Program-made: the position numbers and the translations under genes | Assembly: GCA_002803225.1 (NCBI GenBank) | Contig: NXFV01000412.1 | Location: forward strand, 1 to 46,479 | From: Gamarada debralockiae | Lineage: Eukaryota > Ascomycota > Leotiomycetes > Helotiales > Hyphodiscaceae | Length of the DNA stretch: 46,479 nucleotides | Reading direction: 5' to 3' | Part shown: positions 10,315-21,472 of the stretch, in pieces | Layout: each line of letters starts with the position of its first letter | Numbering within the stretch: position 1 is the stretch's first letter | Notes under the pieces: model-generated | Seen by the model: the letters and a program-made list of their open reading frames with translations, nothing else | Databases searched by the model: none | Told to the model about the DNA's origin: nothing

Positions 10315-10668
10315 TTATTGGACCGATCCTCCCCAACAAGGGTCCAACATCTCTCCATGCATAAAGTCAAGCACATAGCAGTCCCTGACCGAGGCGAAAG
10401 TATCTGGTTCCGTAGTTGGATGTAGTACAAAAGGCGTGTGTGCGTCGGTGAGAAGCCAAACCTGGTCTCCTGTTTGCACAGTCCTCATTCCAAGCCCTAA
10501 AAGTCCATTTTGCGCGGCAAATAGGCGGCAGCCTGCGATTCTCTCAGCAAGAATGCATTTGTACTCATTACCAAATCTTTCGCTGTCAGGAAGCTCCTCA
10601 AACACTCGCTCTTCCCCCGTCTCCTGCTCGCGCCAGAAGCGCTCGTCGTAAATTTGGAAGGAAAATAA
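10315..10668 (-). pseudogene. HET-protein C-terminal fragment
   Basis: The open frame reads ERFWREQETGEERVFEELPD, then GCRLFAAQNGLLGLGMRTVQ, GDQVWLLTDAHTPFVL and CYVLDFMHGEML. This is the characteristic C-terminal segment of fungal HET proteins (a [G]RRLF..xxGLxGLGP...GDxVWLL...PFVLRP...CYVHGxMxGE pattern). No HET domain or usable start codon precedes it: upstream frames close within a few codons. It is probably the surviving end of a deleted gene. It cannot be a continuation of the HET relic at 6660-8090 because an intact gene lies between. Confidence 0.7.
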
Positions 10669-11065
10669 TCAAAGTCCGTGATTTAGCTATTCCCGAGTAA
10701 ACTTTCAATACTGCGGCCGATCTGATGAATGAAATTAACTTGGAAGGAATCAGGTGCAATTACGTACATGTTGGTGACGCTGTCGTAGTTTGTGCCCACG
10801 TGATCACAAGAATTGCCCCGCAAATGTCAGAAGGTCAGAGCGGTTATGGCAATAGTGACAGCACACAGTAGTAATGGTAGTTGATGAGCTTGTATTGATA
10901 GTACGAGCAGGAGGTTGATTGATGATGAAGATAGTGATGGTACCTCTCCCAGTCCCTATACCACGTCACAACGCAGTGATTACATAAGCAATTCCTGGCA
11001 CGCAAGGGAACTCGAATGAAATCTATCCCTCTATCCCTGTATGACAAAAAAACCACAAATATCCA
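10669..11065. other. Intergenic, no gene seen
   Basis: Noncoding sequence between the HET fragment and the 3' end of the P5C reductase gene. A T/A-biased stretch with scattered TAC/ATC triplets (10850-10930) is low complexity but not a clean microsatellite. Confidence 0.4.
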
Positions 11066-12010
11066 TCACATGTTCTGTGATCTGTGAGTGGCCTTGATGA
11101 CGGACTTACTGAAAGCATGCCTCACTCTATCCTCCTCCAACGACAACAATCCCTCAATCGTTGTTCCCCTCGGTGACGAAAACTTCTCTCTCAGTACATC
11201 AGGGGTATTACCTTCCTCCAATAACTTCGCAAGGCTAACCAGAGATTGCGTTAAGATCGTCCTTGCCTGAAGGCGCTTGAGTCCTTGCTGCACTGCCCCA
11301 TCGAGGATTCCGTCCAAAGCGACAGACAGCAAGACTCCAGATGCTCCTGCCAAGACACCGCCGATATCGAACAAGTCCGGTGCTACCGAAGCAGTTTTTC
11401 CCAGTTGAAGGAAGATCCAGTTCGTGATTTCCATCAAGTCCTCGGGCATGTTGGTAGTTTCGATGACCGTCATTGACTGGCCGAATTCAGCCGCGATGTT
11501 CAGCATTGCTCTGACGAGGAAGCATTGTTCTTTTGCATCGTAGCCACGATCAATGAATCCCCGAAGTTTCTCAACTGGAGATCCCACAAGAACACTGATG
11601 ACAAGTTTGCCTTCCAGCGCTTCTCGCACGCCAGCTTCCGTGAGGACTTTCTCCGCCATGTAGGGTTTGCAACCTAACAGTACAATATCAGACTCTCTCA
11701 TACCCTTGACATTGTCTTGTTGCAGAACAGTCAACCGATCGGAGTACTTCTCAAAGCGAGACTTCAACGCCTCGGCAGAGCCTTTGCTGTTGACACAAGC
11801 AATGAATCTCGTGATTCTGGATTTCTCGCCCGCCTCTTGAGTCTTGGCGCAAGAATCGAGAACGCCTGATAAAATGGCTGAGCCCATCGTACCTTGGACA
11901 CGTATTAGCTAAGCTGTATTTTATGAAGAAGCAAGGCAAAACCGTATACCACAGCCAATGATCGCGAGGGTCATCCCCGTACGCGGGCCTGTCCCGTTTG
12001 TCGTAGCCAT
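11066..12010 (-). CDS. PRO3: Pyrroline-5-carboxylate reductase
   Basis: Exons 12010-11950 and 11892-11066 with a 57-bp intron (GTATAC...CCAAG) give 295 residues. The enzyme reduces 1-pyrroline-5-carboxylate to proline with NAD(P)H, the last step of proline synthesis. The Rossmann loop IIGCGTMGSAI (residues 17-27) is split by the intron after the Gly-Cys pair, which fixes the splice sites and the short first exon. LLGCKPYMAEKVL and VISVLVGSP match the coenzyme domain. DIGGVLAGASG, ARTILTQSLVSLAKLL and SSPRGTTIEGL are the C-terminal dimerisation signature. No targeting peptide is visible. It is divergent from the GH76 gene across a 1.2-kb gap and is a housekeeping gene with no sign of transfer. 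Confidence 0.95.
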
Positions 12011-13198
12011 CTCGCGCGAATCAGATGAGGCGTCCAGTAGAGGATTCAGGATCCGGCGAAAGGAGGGGAAGAGTGTGAACGAAAAAGTTGACGTGGGCAG
12101 GACGTGTGATGGAAGAGCTGCCTTGGTTGGATTGAGGCTGTAGAGAGATGACAAGGGTAGGAAAAGATCAAGGGAGAAGAGGTTGAACGAGTTGATGAGT
12201 CACCAACCAACTTTTAGCGAGCTCAGGGACGGGCTTCCCCTGCCAACAACACTTCCTTCGAGGCAGCATCATACTGTAACAGTGTCAAAATCAAGGAAAG
12301 TCTTTTTTAAAATCCTTTCATAGGCCCTGATTTTGTTTTTTGCTCTTCAGAAGATTCATACATAGAACATCATTCACATGATTTTTTAAAGGTTGTTTCC
12401 AGCAACCGGTAACTATCACGGGCGGTTCGTCCAAAATCCGGCTTGTGTTTCATGTGCCGGCCCCCTAACCTTAAATTTTGAAATATATCCGCATAAAGGG
12501 GTAGTTCACTGGCGCCACGTACTCGGTCATCAAAATTCAGGGATGCCGAAGGCTCAAAAACAAGGGTAATTCTCCCAAAGTCATGAGTTGTCAACCCTCA
12601 CCGTCTTTCTTGACGGCGAGAGTGCGAGAGCGCGCGAGAGCGCGAGAAAGCCTCGACCACGTAAGTTCACGACGTCCGAAGCCACATGACGGGCACAGTC
12701 TGAACCCCCCTCGCTTCTTAGATCCTTGGGACCATCCTGCAGGAGCACCAGCCATTCAGGCACGATCTGAAGATTAAGGATCTCAAACACAGGAACCATA
12801 CACCCCGAGGTATCCAATGGCGGCGGTTTGAGGAACTCCCCATCTCAGTGTCTTTGAGATAATTTTTAATGCGCTGGACTCCTTAGAGGATGTTTAGCCT
12901 GGCTTTGCTGACGCTATTCCCCTGGATCGCCTCGCTAGTCGGAGATTTTTGGACAGAAGGCAATGCGAAACGGAACAATTGGGCGAATCAGGAATGACTT
13001 ATCTGCGAAGATAGGACCACGCATGGCACTGTGATGATTTCCCAATCCCATGGACAACAATGCGATGGCCACGCCGCAGGACAAGAAATCAGTCGTGCGG
13101 TATAAAGAAGAAAGGAAAGCCTCATGTTGGAAACGCAGAAAATTTGGTACCAAGGACTCTTCCAAGCCAAATCTGTGCATCATCACGTGATATCTAAT
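12011..13198. other. Divergent promoter region, 1.2 kb
   Basis: Lies between the start codons of P5C reductase (minus) and GH76 (plus). Holds a purine-rich GCGAGA-type short repeat near 12618-12652 and some unsupported short frames. No protein-coding relic was recognised. Confidence 0.45.
13101..13107 (+). promoter_or_regulatory. TATA box of the GH76 gene
   Basis: TATAAAG lies 92 bases before the ATG chosen at 13199. This also argues against the longer in-frame start at 13124, which would leave only 17 bases between the TATA box and the codon. Confidence 0.5.
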
Positions 13199-14414
13199 AT
13201 GCTGCAACTATTATCCGGACTTCGCGTCCTCGCTCTCCTCCTCACCACCATTAATTTCTCCTCCGCACTCCCACATCACTCTCAACCTCAGCGCCTCACC
13301 AAAGATGGCATGCCCCTTCCCCGTCTCGACAAACGAGCCACAGCAGAAGACTATGTCGCCTACGCAGTTGCCGGAATCGACCAGCTGCAAACCTGGTACG
13401 ACGCTGCCACCGGACTTTGGGCCAACGCGTGGTGGAACAGTGCTAATGTAGTCACGACGCTTGCGGATTTCCAAAACTGCTTCCCATCGGCGGTTGATTC
13501 AATCACAGCCCAAGTTTTCCCTACCACGCTGGCAAAAGCTCCGTCCTACGATGGATATACGGGATTTCTTAACGGGTTTTATGATGATGAGCTCTGGTGG
13601 GTCTTAGCATGGATTAAGGTCTTCGATGTCACTGGCGACACTCAGTATCTCGACACTGCATCGACGATATTTGAGGACGCGAAGAAGGCTTGGGGGACTT
13701 CGCCTTGCGGCGGTCTCTGGTAAGTCTCCTTCGGCTTTTGGGTAAATCACATGACTAACACATGACAGGTGGGACAAAGCCAACACCGGCGTAGGAGCAG
13801 TCGAAAACGAACTCTACCTCACAGCGGCCGCCAAACTTGCAAATCGCAAGCCCAACTCCCCATCTGGCGGGTACTACTTCGACGAAGCGATCAAAGCCTA
13901 CGACTGGTTCGTCGGATCCGGGCTCATCAACTCCGAAAACCTAATCAACAACGGGCTTGTCCTCTCCACATGCAAGAATGACGGTAACCTAGTCTTCACC
14001 TACAACCAAGGAATCATCCTCTCCGGCCTCGCCGAACTTGCCTGGGCAACAGGAAACAATTCTTACAACGACTTAGCGAATACGCTTGCGCTCGCGGGAA
14101 TCGATAAGTTGACGGACGCGAATGGGATTCTGCACGAACCGTGCGAAGCTACGGGATGTGATGGTGACGAGCAGCAATTCAAAGGTATCTTTGGACGCAA
14201 TATACAGTTTCTGTATAGCCGGGCGACGAACCTTCCGGCGGCCACGGCAGCGATATATAAGAACTTTTTGCAGGTTAATGCAAACGCGATTTGGTCGGAT
14301 GATCAGGCGAATAATCAGTTGGGGTTGGTGTGGAGTGGACCTTCGAGTACGGCGACAGTTCAGACGCAGAGTAGTGCTTTGGATGTTATTGTTGGTGCGG
14401 CATGTGTGACGTGA
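13199..14414 (+). CDS. Secreted GH76 endo-1,6-alpha-mannanase-like protein
   Basis: Exons 13199-13719 and 13769-14414, 49-bp intron (GTAAGT...GACAG), 388 residues. The start giving MLQLLSGLRVLALLL was chosen because it opens a classical signal peptide (about 1-23); an in-frame ATG 25 codons upstream would bury it. A dibasic KR at 45-46 (PRLDKR) suggests Kex2-type removal of a short propeptide. GFYDDELWW (126-134) contains the Asp-Asp catalytic pair of GH76. WWNSANVVTTLADF and WDKANTGVGAVENELYLTAA are further family segments. Family members cleave alpha-1,6-mannan backbones of fungal walls or mannoproteins. No GPI-type hydrophobic tail is seen, so it should be released, unlike the Dfg5/Dcw1 branch. 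Confidence 0.93.
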
Positions 14415-14731
14415 ATGATTCGCGATGGGCAAGAGGGGGAATTGGGATACGAATTTGGATAATGTCTTTTGTTTTTATTTATTGGGCGGCTGGACCTGGG
14501 CGCAAGATTGATACTGGATGGGATGGAGTAGATATGGGGTTAGACACTCTGTAGACTTTAGATACCATATTACGAATTTATGACTCTTTATGTTACTCAC
14601 ATTCGCTCGATACTTCTCTTCTCGTCTGACACCAGTACTGGCAGGATACTGAATGAAAACTTCTGTGCATTACTATTACTATTATTCACATGTTTGTACA
14701 TACTCTATCCAAATCTATGTTCCCACAATCT
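14415..14731. other. Convergent 3' region
   Basis: Between the stop codons of GH76 (plus) and the acetyltransferase (minus). A+T-rich with a short TAC/TAT-rich run (14670-14690); presumably shared 3' UTRs and polyadenylation signals. No gene is seen. Confidence 0.45.
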
Positions 14732-16318
14732 CTACACTTCCGCTAAACTCTTCAGCTCACCCTCCAACCACCTCAGTATATCTTTCGCCTCTTCATCCCC
14801 CACAACACCAGTCTCCCAACCCAGCGCCACCGTCATGAATCCATTCTTCGCCGTCGCAAGACAGAAGCAGTACGGATGGCCATACGTAGACTGTGCAGCG
14901 GAAAACATGACCCGATCAAACGTCGCGTTCCCCGGCCCTTTCCCCATATCACCATCAACAACCCCAATATTCGTAACTTCAAAAGCATGCTGTCTCTTCG
15001 TTCCCAGTAGGCCTAAGAAATACTTCGGTAAGTCGCTCACGAATTTGAGCATATTGACGTTCTGGTTGTGCATTGTTGAGGCTTTCTTATCGATGAACTT
15101 CTTGCAATCCCTCGCACTGTTCCACATCTGCTCATCATCGCTTGCTGACACGTTTTCATCCGGTGACGAGGCGCAAGATATGTATCCTCTCGGTGCTTTC
15201 GGTTCTGATGAAAAGTAGGGTTCGACGTTTGAGACATAGCACCCCATATCCTTCGACGAATGGCCGGTGAATTTCCGCAGTGAGAAGGGCACGTTTCCGG
15301 TGAACCTCTTGTAGTCTGGATACATGACAGCGAGTCGGCGCGCTACAAGCACAGTCACCAGGGCAGTGATAGTGGTCTTCTTCTCTCGGCATTTGGTGAC
15401 GAGTTTGCTGACCATGGAAGGAGAAAGGAAAAAGCTGCGAGTGTTGCTGATCGGTGGGCGGGGTGTGTCAGCATTGATGAAGGGCCCAGACCAGTTCAAT
15501 CGATCGACAGGGTTGTAAATGTAAGCTTTGAAGACTTGTATTAACACGAAGAGGATGGAGACTGAGAGAGTGGCTTTCATCTCAAGATTTGGGACGAGAG
15601 GTAGCTTTGGGACGGTGATAAGTGCAGCTTCGCCTGAGCCGGAAGGGGGATTGACAGGGCTGGAAATAAGGGTATTGAGAGCGTCGAGGAACGTGAGATG
15701 GAACGCCCCGCAGGAAAGCCCATCCGCTATGGCATGGTGAGCGAAGAACCCCACGGCAAACGACACGTGACTTCCATGTCCTATCAAAGCGGAATCTTGG
15801 AAAGCGACGACGGTTCTCCAGAGAGGCAGTTCCTGAAGTCGGGTGAATGGAACTCGATGGGCATCTTGCACCCACTTATCGGGACTTGCGTTTGGATCCG
15901 CGCTGATGACTTTCACAACTTCGCGAGGATCAATGGTTGACAGCCTTATCCACTTCGGCTCCTTGCTACCCTCGTTATCGATGGTAACTCCTAGGATTGG
16001 TTGATAATTTAACGTCTCTCTCAAAGCTGCATAGACGAGGCCCTCAATTCCGCTGTTGCCGAATTTTTGTAGGAGTGGTCGCGGGACGCTGTATGTAGCT
16101 GTGACTTGGACGTTGTTGTAGAATTTGACATAGTTTCGAAGAATATTGAATCGTTCCATGTTGCCTGAGATAAGGTCGTCAACGATGATCTTTTCCACCC
16201 AATTCGATGATGAAGAATGCGCAACTTGGACGGGAAACTCACCTGTGGGCCTCAACGGAGGATCCTCCATCTTTGCTTCGGCCATCTCGTCCAGCGCGAA
16301 TCTCGAAATTTGAGACAC
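14732..16318 (-). CDS. Alcohol O-acetyltransferase-like protein (AATase family)
   Basis: One uninterrupted frame of 528 residues. ERFNILRNYVKFYNNVQVTA (55-74) matches the opening block of the fungal alcohol acetyltransferase family (PF07247), and FFAHHAIADGLS (191-202) is its HxxxDG acyltransferase motif, with H195 as the catalytic base. SNTRSFFLSP, CREKKTTITALVTVLVARRL and KRFTGNVPFSLRKF follow as in condensation-like folds. Relatives transfer acetyl from acetyl-CoA to alcohols or sphingoid bases; the acceptor here is unknown. Residues 12 or 17 could also be the start. No signal peptide. It is transcribed toward GH76 and is not part of a recognisable biosynthetic cluster. Confidence 0.85.
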   Translation of the reverse strand: MSQISRFALDEMAEAKMEDPPLRPTGEFPVQVAHSSSSNWVEKIIVDDLISGNMERFNILRNYVKFYNNVQVTATYSVPRPLLQKFGNSGIEGLVYAALRETLNYQPILGVTIDNEGSKEPKWIRLSTIDPREVVKVISADPNASPDKWVQDAHRVPFTRLQELPLWRTVVAFQDSALIGHGSHVSFAVGFFAHHAIADGLSCGAFHLTFLDALNTLISSPVNPPSGSGEAALITVPKLPLVPNLEMKATLSVSILFVLIQVFKAYIYNPVDRLNWSGPFINADTPRPPISNTRSFFLSPSMVSKLVTKCREKKTTITALVTVLVARRLAVMYPDYKRFTGNVPFSLRKFTGHSSKDMGCYVSNVEPYFSSEPKAPRGYISCASSPDENVSASDDEQMWNSARDCKKFIDKKASTMHNQNVNMLKFVSDLPKYFLGLLGTKRQHAFEVTNIGVVDGDMGKGPGNATFDRVMFSAAQSTYGHPYCFCLATAKNGFMTVALGWETGVVGDEEAKDILRWLEGELKSLAEV

Positions 16319-16856
16319 AATATCAATAATATAAGAAGATTTGCAGAAGGAAAGGGGATGTACGAAAGTGGGTCACTCAGTACTTGTACAGTGTATATAG
16401 AACAGAGGAAGCAGGAAGGAACGGTATCCGATACTCATCAGTACCAGACTGGATTCACGAACAAATTTTGATATTTAAAGTTGCTCGTCAACCTATTTCA
16501 GCTTTTCTGTATCCTCATCACGGGCGTTGGAGTTCCTCCGTAGATCCGATGAAAGGATTGACTTGACTTATGATCCACATGTGTCTCGCCAGCGGCACAG
16601 AAAATTACCGAGATTAGATATCGAAGAGACTTGCCACGCGCAGAGACAAGGAACTGGTAAGGAGGTGGCTTTGCTGCTCTTGGCACACCCCATTTTCACC
16701 CTGTAAGAGGATAGTTGGTTGCGAAATCGAATGTTTCGAGGACATGGACACGTGGAGGAAGGCAGAAGCGTGAAATGAGAAGTGACGTCGAGTCGTGGCT
16801 GAAACAGACGACGGAGACGAGATGCGCGCTGATGACTAATCAACTGGCCTGCCTTC
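16319..16856. other. Upstream region of the acetyltransferase
   Basis: Noncoding as far as can be seen: only overlapping short frames without domain similarity. It ends at the GCCTTC target duplication of the MITE. Confidence 0.45.
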
Positions 16857-17302
16857 ACCAGTGGGTGTCAGAATTCTGTGCGCACCCCCAGAATTAACCG
16901 AAAACACACCAAAAATCACCTACTTTGCACAATTATAATAATTTGGCGGGTAGATAGATCTTCTTAATTTTAAGGGTACAGTTCAAAACAGGCTAGAAGA
17001 CTAAATCTCTTAATTTAGAATTGCGGAAAATCTCTTGCATGAGATTTAATTTTGTAATATACCTTTTTGTTAAGGCGATTGACTAGCAAAATCGATATAT
17101 CTAATATATCTTCTAAGCCTTTAAGTTTCAAAGAAAATTTTCTTAGACAAGTCTACTCTCTAAATATACACAAGTCTCTATATAAGTTATTAGGTAGCTT
17201 TACAGTATAAATTTGTCAAGTTATAAAGTCGCAAAGAGATCGATTTTTGGTGTGTTTCGGTTAAATTTTAGGGGTGCGCACAGAATTCTGACACCCACTG
17301 GT
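16857..17302. mobile_element. MITE, 446 bp, with long TIRs and 6-bp target duplication
   Basis: The left end (ACCAGTGGGTGTCAGAATTC...) and the right end are inverted copies over about 60 bases. They continue through TGTGCGCACCCC and ACACACCAAAAATC, with a few substitutions and single-base indels. GCCTTC flanks both sides directly (16851-16856 and 17303-17308), the expected target-site duplication. The interior is A+T-rich and noncoding, so movement would depend on a transposase made elsewhere. Superfamily uncertain: the CAGTG-like end recalls hAT elements, but those usually make 8-bp duplications. Confidence 0.88.
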
Positions 17303-18133
17303 GCCTTCTATCAAGGCTGCACATATTTCTTTTCTCCCCGGATGTGCTTGGACTGCCATTTTCTCAGAGTTACTCCGGACAATGACTTTACTTGGCGTCT
17401 ATTTCAAAAGGAAGTCCTTCGCAGTGCTCGGCGTCATTTCCAGCCTTCAATACCACACTGAGAACCGAGGGCGGAATCGACGAATCGGCAAGTATCTTAT
17501 GCAGCGACACGGCCTTGGGTGTTCAATGGGAAGTCCTGAGCCTAGAACGACCAACTGCAACTGTACTACATCGCTTCGTGGAAACCACACCCTATTGGAC
17601 ATGCTAGTGCATATACTTTGAAATAACCCAAGTCCAAATTCGACCAGGGAGCTGGAATGTGTAACGATTGATGGCGTTCTATGCACTACCCCGCAGTAGA
17701 CGGCAAGCCTTCTGTGCAAAGACTCCAGTCACCACTCACACAATTGCTTAGACGTTACTGACAAAGCCTCTCATTTCCCTTTAATCGGAATACCTCCGTG
17801 GAGTTCCTTCCAAATCCTCAAGCGGTTCTGCGATCTCTTGTCGAATAGCTTTTGCGATATGTAACCGATGGGAAGGTCTGAAGATCGTACGACTGCGGCC
17901 GCAGGGGTCGTTATCGGGGAAGTAGGCATACCCCATGATCCATGGATTTAAGGTTCTTACTCGCATCGGTGCCATGCAGGTAGAGCTCTGGATGGCGGGA
18001 TTGAAGCATATAAGGCTTTGCTTTCCCGTTGTTCGCCCTCCCTAATTCCTCCGCTCAAAATTCTAGTGCTTCAGCCCAGACTGGGTTCCTTTGCAAATAT
18101 AATACAATCTTCTAGAGCTTCGAATTCACCAAG
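17303..18133. other. Intergenic with unexplained short frames; acetate transporter promoter at right
   Basis: Overlapping frames of 60-106 codons around 17300-17720 on both strands have no recognisable domain. A TATAAG at 18009-18014 is placed 120 bases before the transporter ATG and is a candidate TATA element. Nothing else was supported. Confidence 0.4.
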
Positions 18134-19227
18134 ATGGCAACCAACGAAGCTATGCATCGCAAGGGTAGTGCGCAAGACGAGGTCACTGAAGATCGGGGGG
18201 AGAATTATCTCCGCCAAATAAAATCCTCTGGCGGCATGACCATCACCCCGGAGTTGTTTGAAAAGGTATTTTGGGCCTCGATTCATTCAAACTGCCTTCA
18301 TCCGACGCCTGTCTCTGACTAGACCCCCCTTAGCTTTATCTCACACCGAAAACAGCTCCCACGGGAGACTTCAGAAAGCGTTTCGCCAATCCGACCCCTC
18401 TGGGTTTAATGGGGTAAGATCAATGATCACACAGTGCGCGGTTATAGAGGAGCTAACAGCGTTTGCAGTTTCGTCATTTCTGCAGCAACATTTGCCGCTG
18501 TCTTGATGGGATGGGGTGGAGCAACGACACTTGAAGGCGTCGTGTATGTCATCACTCATTCCTCCTTCGTCCCACTATTGCTACCCAATTCATCAGCTAA
18601 CAATTGGCACTGAACAGAGGAATATTCTACTTCACCGGCCCCGTCCTCCTCCTTCTTGCCACACTGTTCGAATGGATCATGGGGAATTTCTTATCTATGA
18701 TGATTATGGGCATGTTTGCCGTCTTTTGGCTCTCCTTCGGCGTCTTGCAGACACCCTCTTGGGGTATCGCAGCCTCATACTCAGCTACTGGCAACGAAGC
18801 TGAAGGCGCCGCATCGGTTGGCTATAATGCGGCTATCGCACTCTACCTCATGGTTTGGGGCTTCTGGCTCTTCACAACTTGGATCTTTACCTTGAAGACG
18901 AACACGGTGTTTGCTCTCATTTTCCTGTTTGCCTTTATGAGTAGCTTCATCATTGGAGGCGCGTATTGGAAAGTTAGTACGGGTGATTATGAGATGGCGA
19001 TGAGATTGCAAAAGGTATGGATTTACAACTATTCTTTAACGGAATAATTATTGACCATGGGACAGGCTGGCGGCGCTATATTCTTCGTTTTGGCTTTGCT
19101 AGGATGGTACATGACATTTGTAATGATGGCGGCAGAAATGCGGATCACGGTGAATCTACCCGTTGGTGACCTTTCGCATTTTTGGCCGGCCGATTTGGAG
19201 CTGGCAGAGATGGAGAAGAATGCCTGA
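18134..19227 (+). CDS. GPR1/FUN34/YaaH-family acetate transporter (Ato type)
   Basis: Five exons: 18134-18265, 18334-18413, 18469-18543, 18618-19014 and 19066-19227, with introns of 68, 55, 74 and 51 bp, joining in frame to 281 residues. NPTPLGLMGF (63-72) is the family signature. It is followed by six hydrophobic segments (for example FYFTGPVLLLLATLFEW, FLSMMIMGMFAVFWLSFGVL, ALYLMVWGFWLFTTWIF, VFALIFLFAFMSSFIIGGAYW, AIFFVLALLGWYMTFVM). The N-terminal 60 residues are soluble. Yeast and Aspergillus relatives import acetate at the plasma membrane and may take part in ammonium export. The exon junctions fall exactly in the signature region, so intron calls were set by preserving it. No linked acetate-metabolism gene is in the window. 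Confidence 0.95.
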
Positions 19228-19434
19228 GTGATCAAACCGCAAGGACCGCTCGGGTGGGGTTACGTTGAGCTTTGGGCGTGGCTGAATTCTTTAATATGAC
19301 TATCTGGGAAGTGCTCATCAGAATGAAGCTCATTTTCGAATGGATCGCCGTTTGACGTGTCAAGTGGCAGAATCTTTGCGTTACACACTCTGCAAACCCC
19401 TCTCAATTTCCTTAGCTGCAACCCTATTCCATCC

Positions 19435-20808
19435 TCAGAAAGTTTTTGTCCCAGCAACCATCGGTATAATGATCGAATTAATTCCATTCGGGTCTCTCCA
19501 AGCACTCCAATTATGGGTAAGCAGCCCTATCAAAATCGTCAGCAAAAACCATCCTCTCTTATGGTACTCATACTCACCCCAAGTCTCATCATAATCCTCC
19601 AGTCCCTGACGGATATAGTAACTCCCGGCCAATACCCAAATCATCCAACCCCCATGAATACTAGTTAAATAACTCTTCAGGCACGTTGAGTACACGCTCG
19701 CGTACGTCGCATCATCCTGCAGATGTCCGAACTCCGTCATGACGACGGGCATGACATTCACCACTGCGGTGTTGGTCGAGTCGAGTGCGTTGTAACCGGC
19801 AGAGTATAAGCTACTTTCAAGTGAGCTACAGCTAGTCGTGGACGTGGCATAGTTGTGAAGCTCTAAAACGAGCTTGTTTGCGTACGAGAAGCTCGACTTG
19901 TGGAACGTGTATCCGCCGCCGAGTGCACCGGCAATTGGGATAGGAGATAGATCCGTGTCATAGTTTAGACCAGACAGGAAGATCAAGACATTGGGATTAG
20001 CAGCATTGATGGCATTGGCAGCAGGCACGATATTCTGGTACCAGTTCTCCCAATTGTAGCTCGAACTGGCGAGGGAGGAGTCATCGGCTGGTGAGCGAAG
20101 CTCATTTCGGAGAGACATGCTCATAAGGTTACCCCACGAGGCACCGTGACTTGCCATGTACGAGAGACCTCGTCGCCAATTGGCGACATTGAAGTACGTG
20201 TCTCCGAACCAGGCATTTCCGTCTGTTGTTGAGCAGCACCAGATGGCTTTTGAGACATGGTTGTCTAAGTGGACGTAGATTTGCTGCTTGAAGCACTCGG
20301 CAGCAACTGCGTCGAAGACCTATTGATTCACCAATCAGCAAGCTAGCCCACCAAATACCTGGTCATCACTCACCTGCAACCTCGTAGTCGAAGCCGAGAA
20401 CTGCGGATTATTCTTCACAACCTCATTGAAAACGGCTGTCCCATTGGTCGTTCCCAAGGCAGTGATGAAAGAAGTCTTCATCGTGTTATCTCCGCCGGCA
20501 TAGATATCATCTATCATCTCAATTGCGTAGGTAAGACGGATGACATTCATGCCTAGACTCTTGATCTTGCTGACGATTGATGCAATTGAGGCGTACTGTA
20601 GACCCTCGGGAATCATCGTGTCTGCGGCCCCAGGCCAGTTGACTCCAGCGTATGTCACATTATGACCGGCTGCATCGACAATCCAACGTCCGGTGGTAGT
20701 AAAGGGAGCGTAGGGCCATGTTGTGGCTCGATGGTGAGATTCTGTGGGCGAGCCTAAGGCAAGAGAGACGAATGTCAACAGTGATAAGACAAAAGTAAGG
20801 GGAAGCAT
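19435..20808 (-). CDS. Secreted GH5-type glycoside hydrolase (cellulase family)
   Basis: Exons 20808-20374, 20319-19578 and 19526-19435, with introns of 54 bp (GTGAGT...ATAG) and 51 bp (GTGAGT...ATAG), give 422 residues. A signal peptide (1-19, ending ALG) leads into TGRWIVDAAGHNVTYAGVNW, the usual start of the GH5 barrel. E218 in LRNELRSP is the likely acid/base and E341 in VMTEFGH the likely nucleophile. LELHNY (297-302) and WVLAGSYYIRQG are further barrel segments. Removing the second intron restores ETWGLLTHNW, which the unspliced frame breaks with an extra stretch. The substrate (beta-glucan, mannan or another) cannot be told by eye. Extracellular. Confidence 0.92.
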
Positions 20809-20877
20809 GACTTCAAAATAAAATCAATTGATTGTCGCTTTTTTACTTTCTTTCTTTCTAGGACCACCCCATCTCGG

Positions 20878-20885
20878 TATTTATA
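20878..20885 (-). promoter_or_regulatory. TATA box of the GH5 gene
   Basis: TATAAATA on the minus strand, 70 bases ahead of the ATG at 20808, with a C/T-mixed leader between. Confidence 0.55.
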
Positions 20886-21472
20886 GAGCAACACAGATAC
20901 ATGGAAGGCCACATCTTCGTCATACCAACTCAAAAGCCCCCGGGTCTTTCCCCGCATTCTAGAAGTTCTTCCGCAAACTTTAAATTTCCCTACAAATTCG
21001 GAAGATCATTATCTCGAGTTCGTGATCATTTGGCACTTGCGCAGACTAATGTGGTCAAGAATCGTATTGCAGCTCTTTTGCCATTGGTCAATTCGGTCCG
21101 AAGCGGTCCGACGCCGTTGATATTGAACGGCTGCGGAGAAAGTGGGCGAAAAGGCCAAGAGATGAACACGGAAACAGACCCAAAGCTTCTTAGGCGGTAG
21201 TCGTAGCCCATAGGACTACGCGCCGAGGGACGTCGAGTGAAAGGCCCGAATCTGTGCCTTGGTCTGATTTACACAGAATTTCTCCAGACCCGCGCGAATC
21301 CCCGCAGTGCGTTTCAAGAGCTTGTGTTACACCAGTGCACTGATTTTTTAAGGACAAGGAAAGAGAGTGTATATGACAAGCATCACAATTGTTCTATCTG
21401 CATTATGGAAAGTTCGTCTCTGCCGTCATCTCAATCTCTCAACGCCAAGTAAAGCAACCGCCACTGGAAACC
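20886..21472. other. Intergenic, no gene seen
   Basis: The upstream region of GH5 and the 3' flank of the HNH gene. Short open frames only, none with recognisable content. Confidence 0.4.

Noticed and set aside
13124..13198. Upstream in-frame ATG of the GH76 gene
   Set aside because: It would place 25 polar residues before the signal peptide and lies only 17 bases after the TATA box.
17301..17621. 106-codon plus-strand frame next to the MITE
   Set aside because: Starts near the MITE end and overlaps other frames of similar length; no domain or splice pattern could be built.
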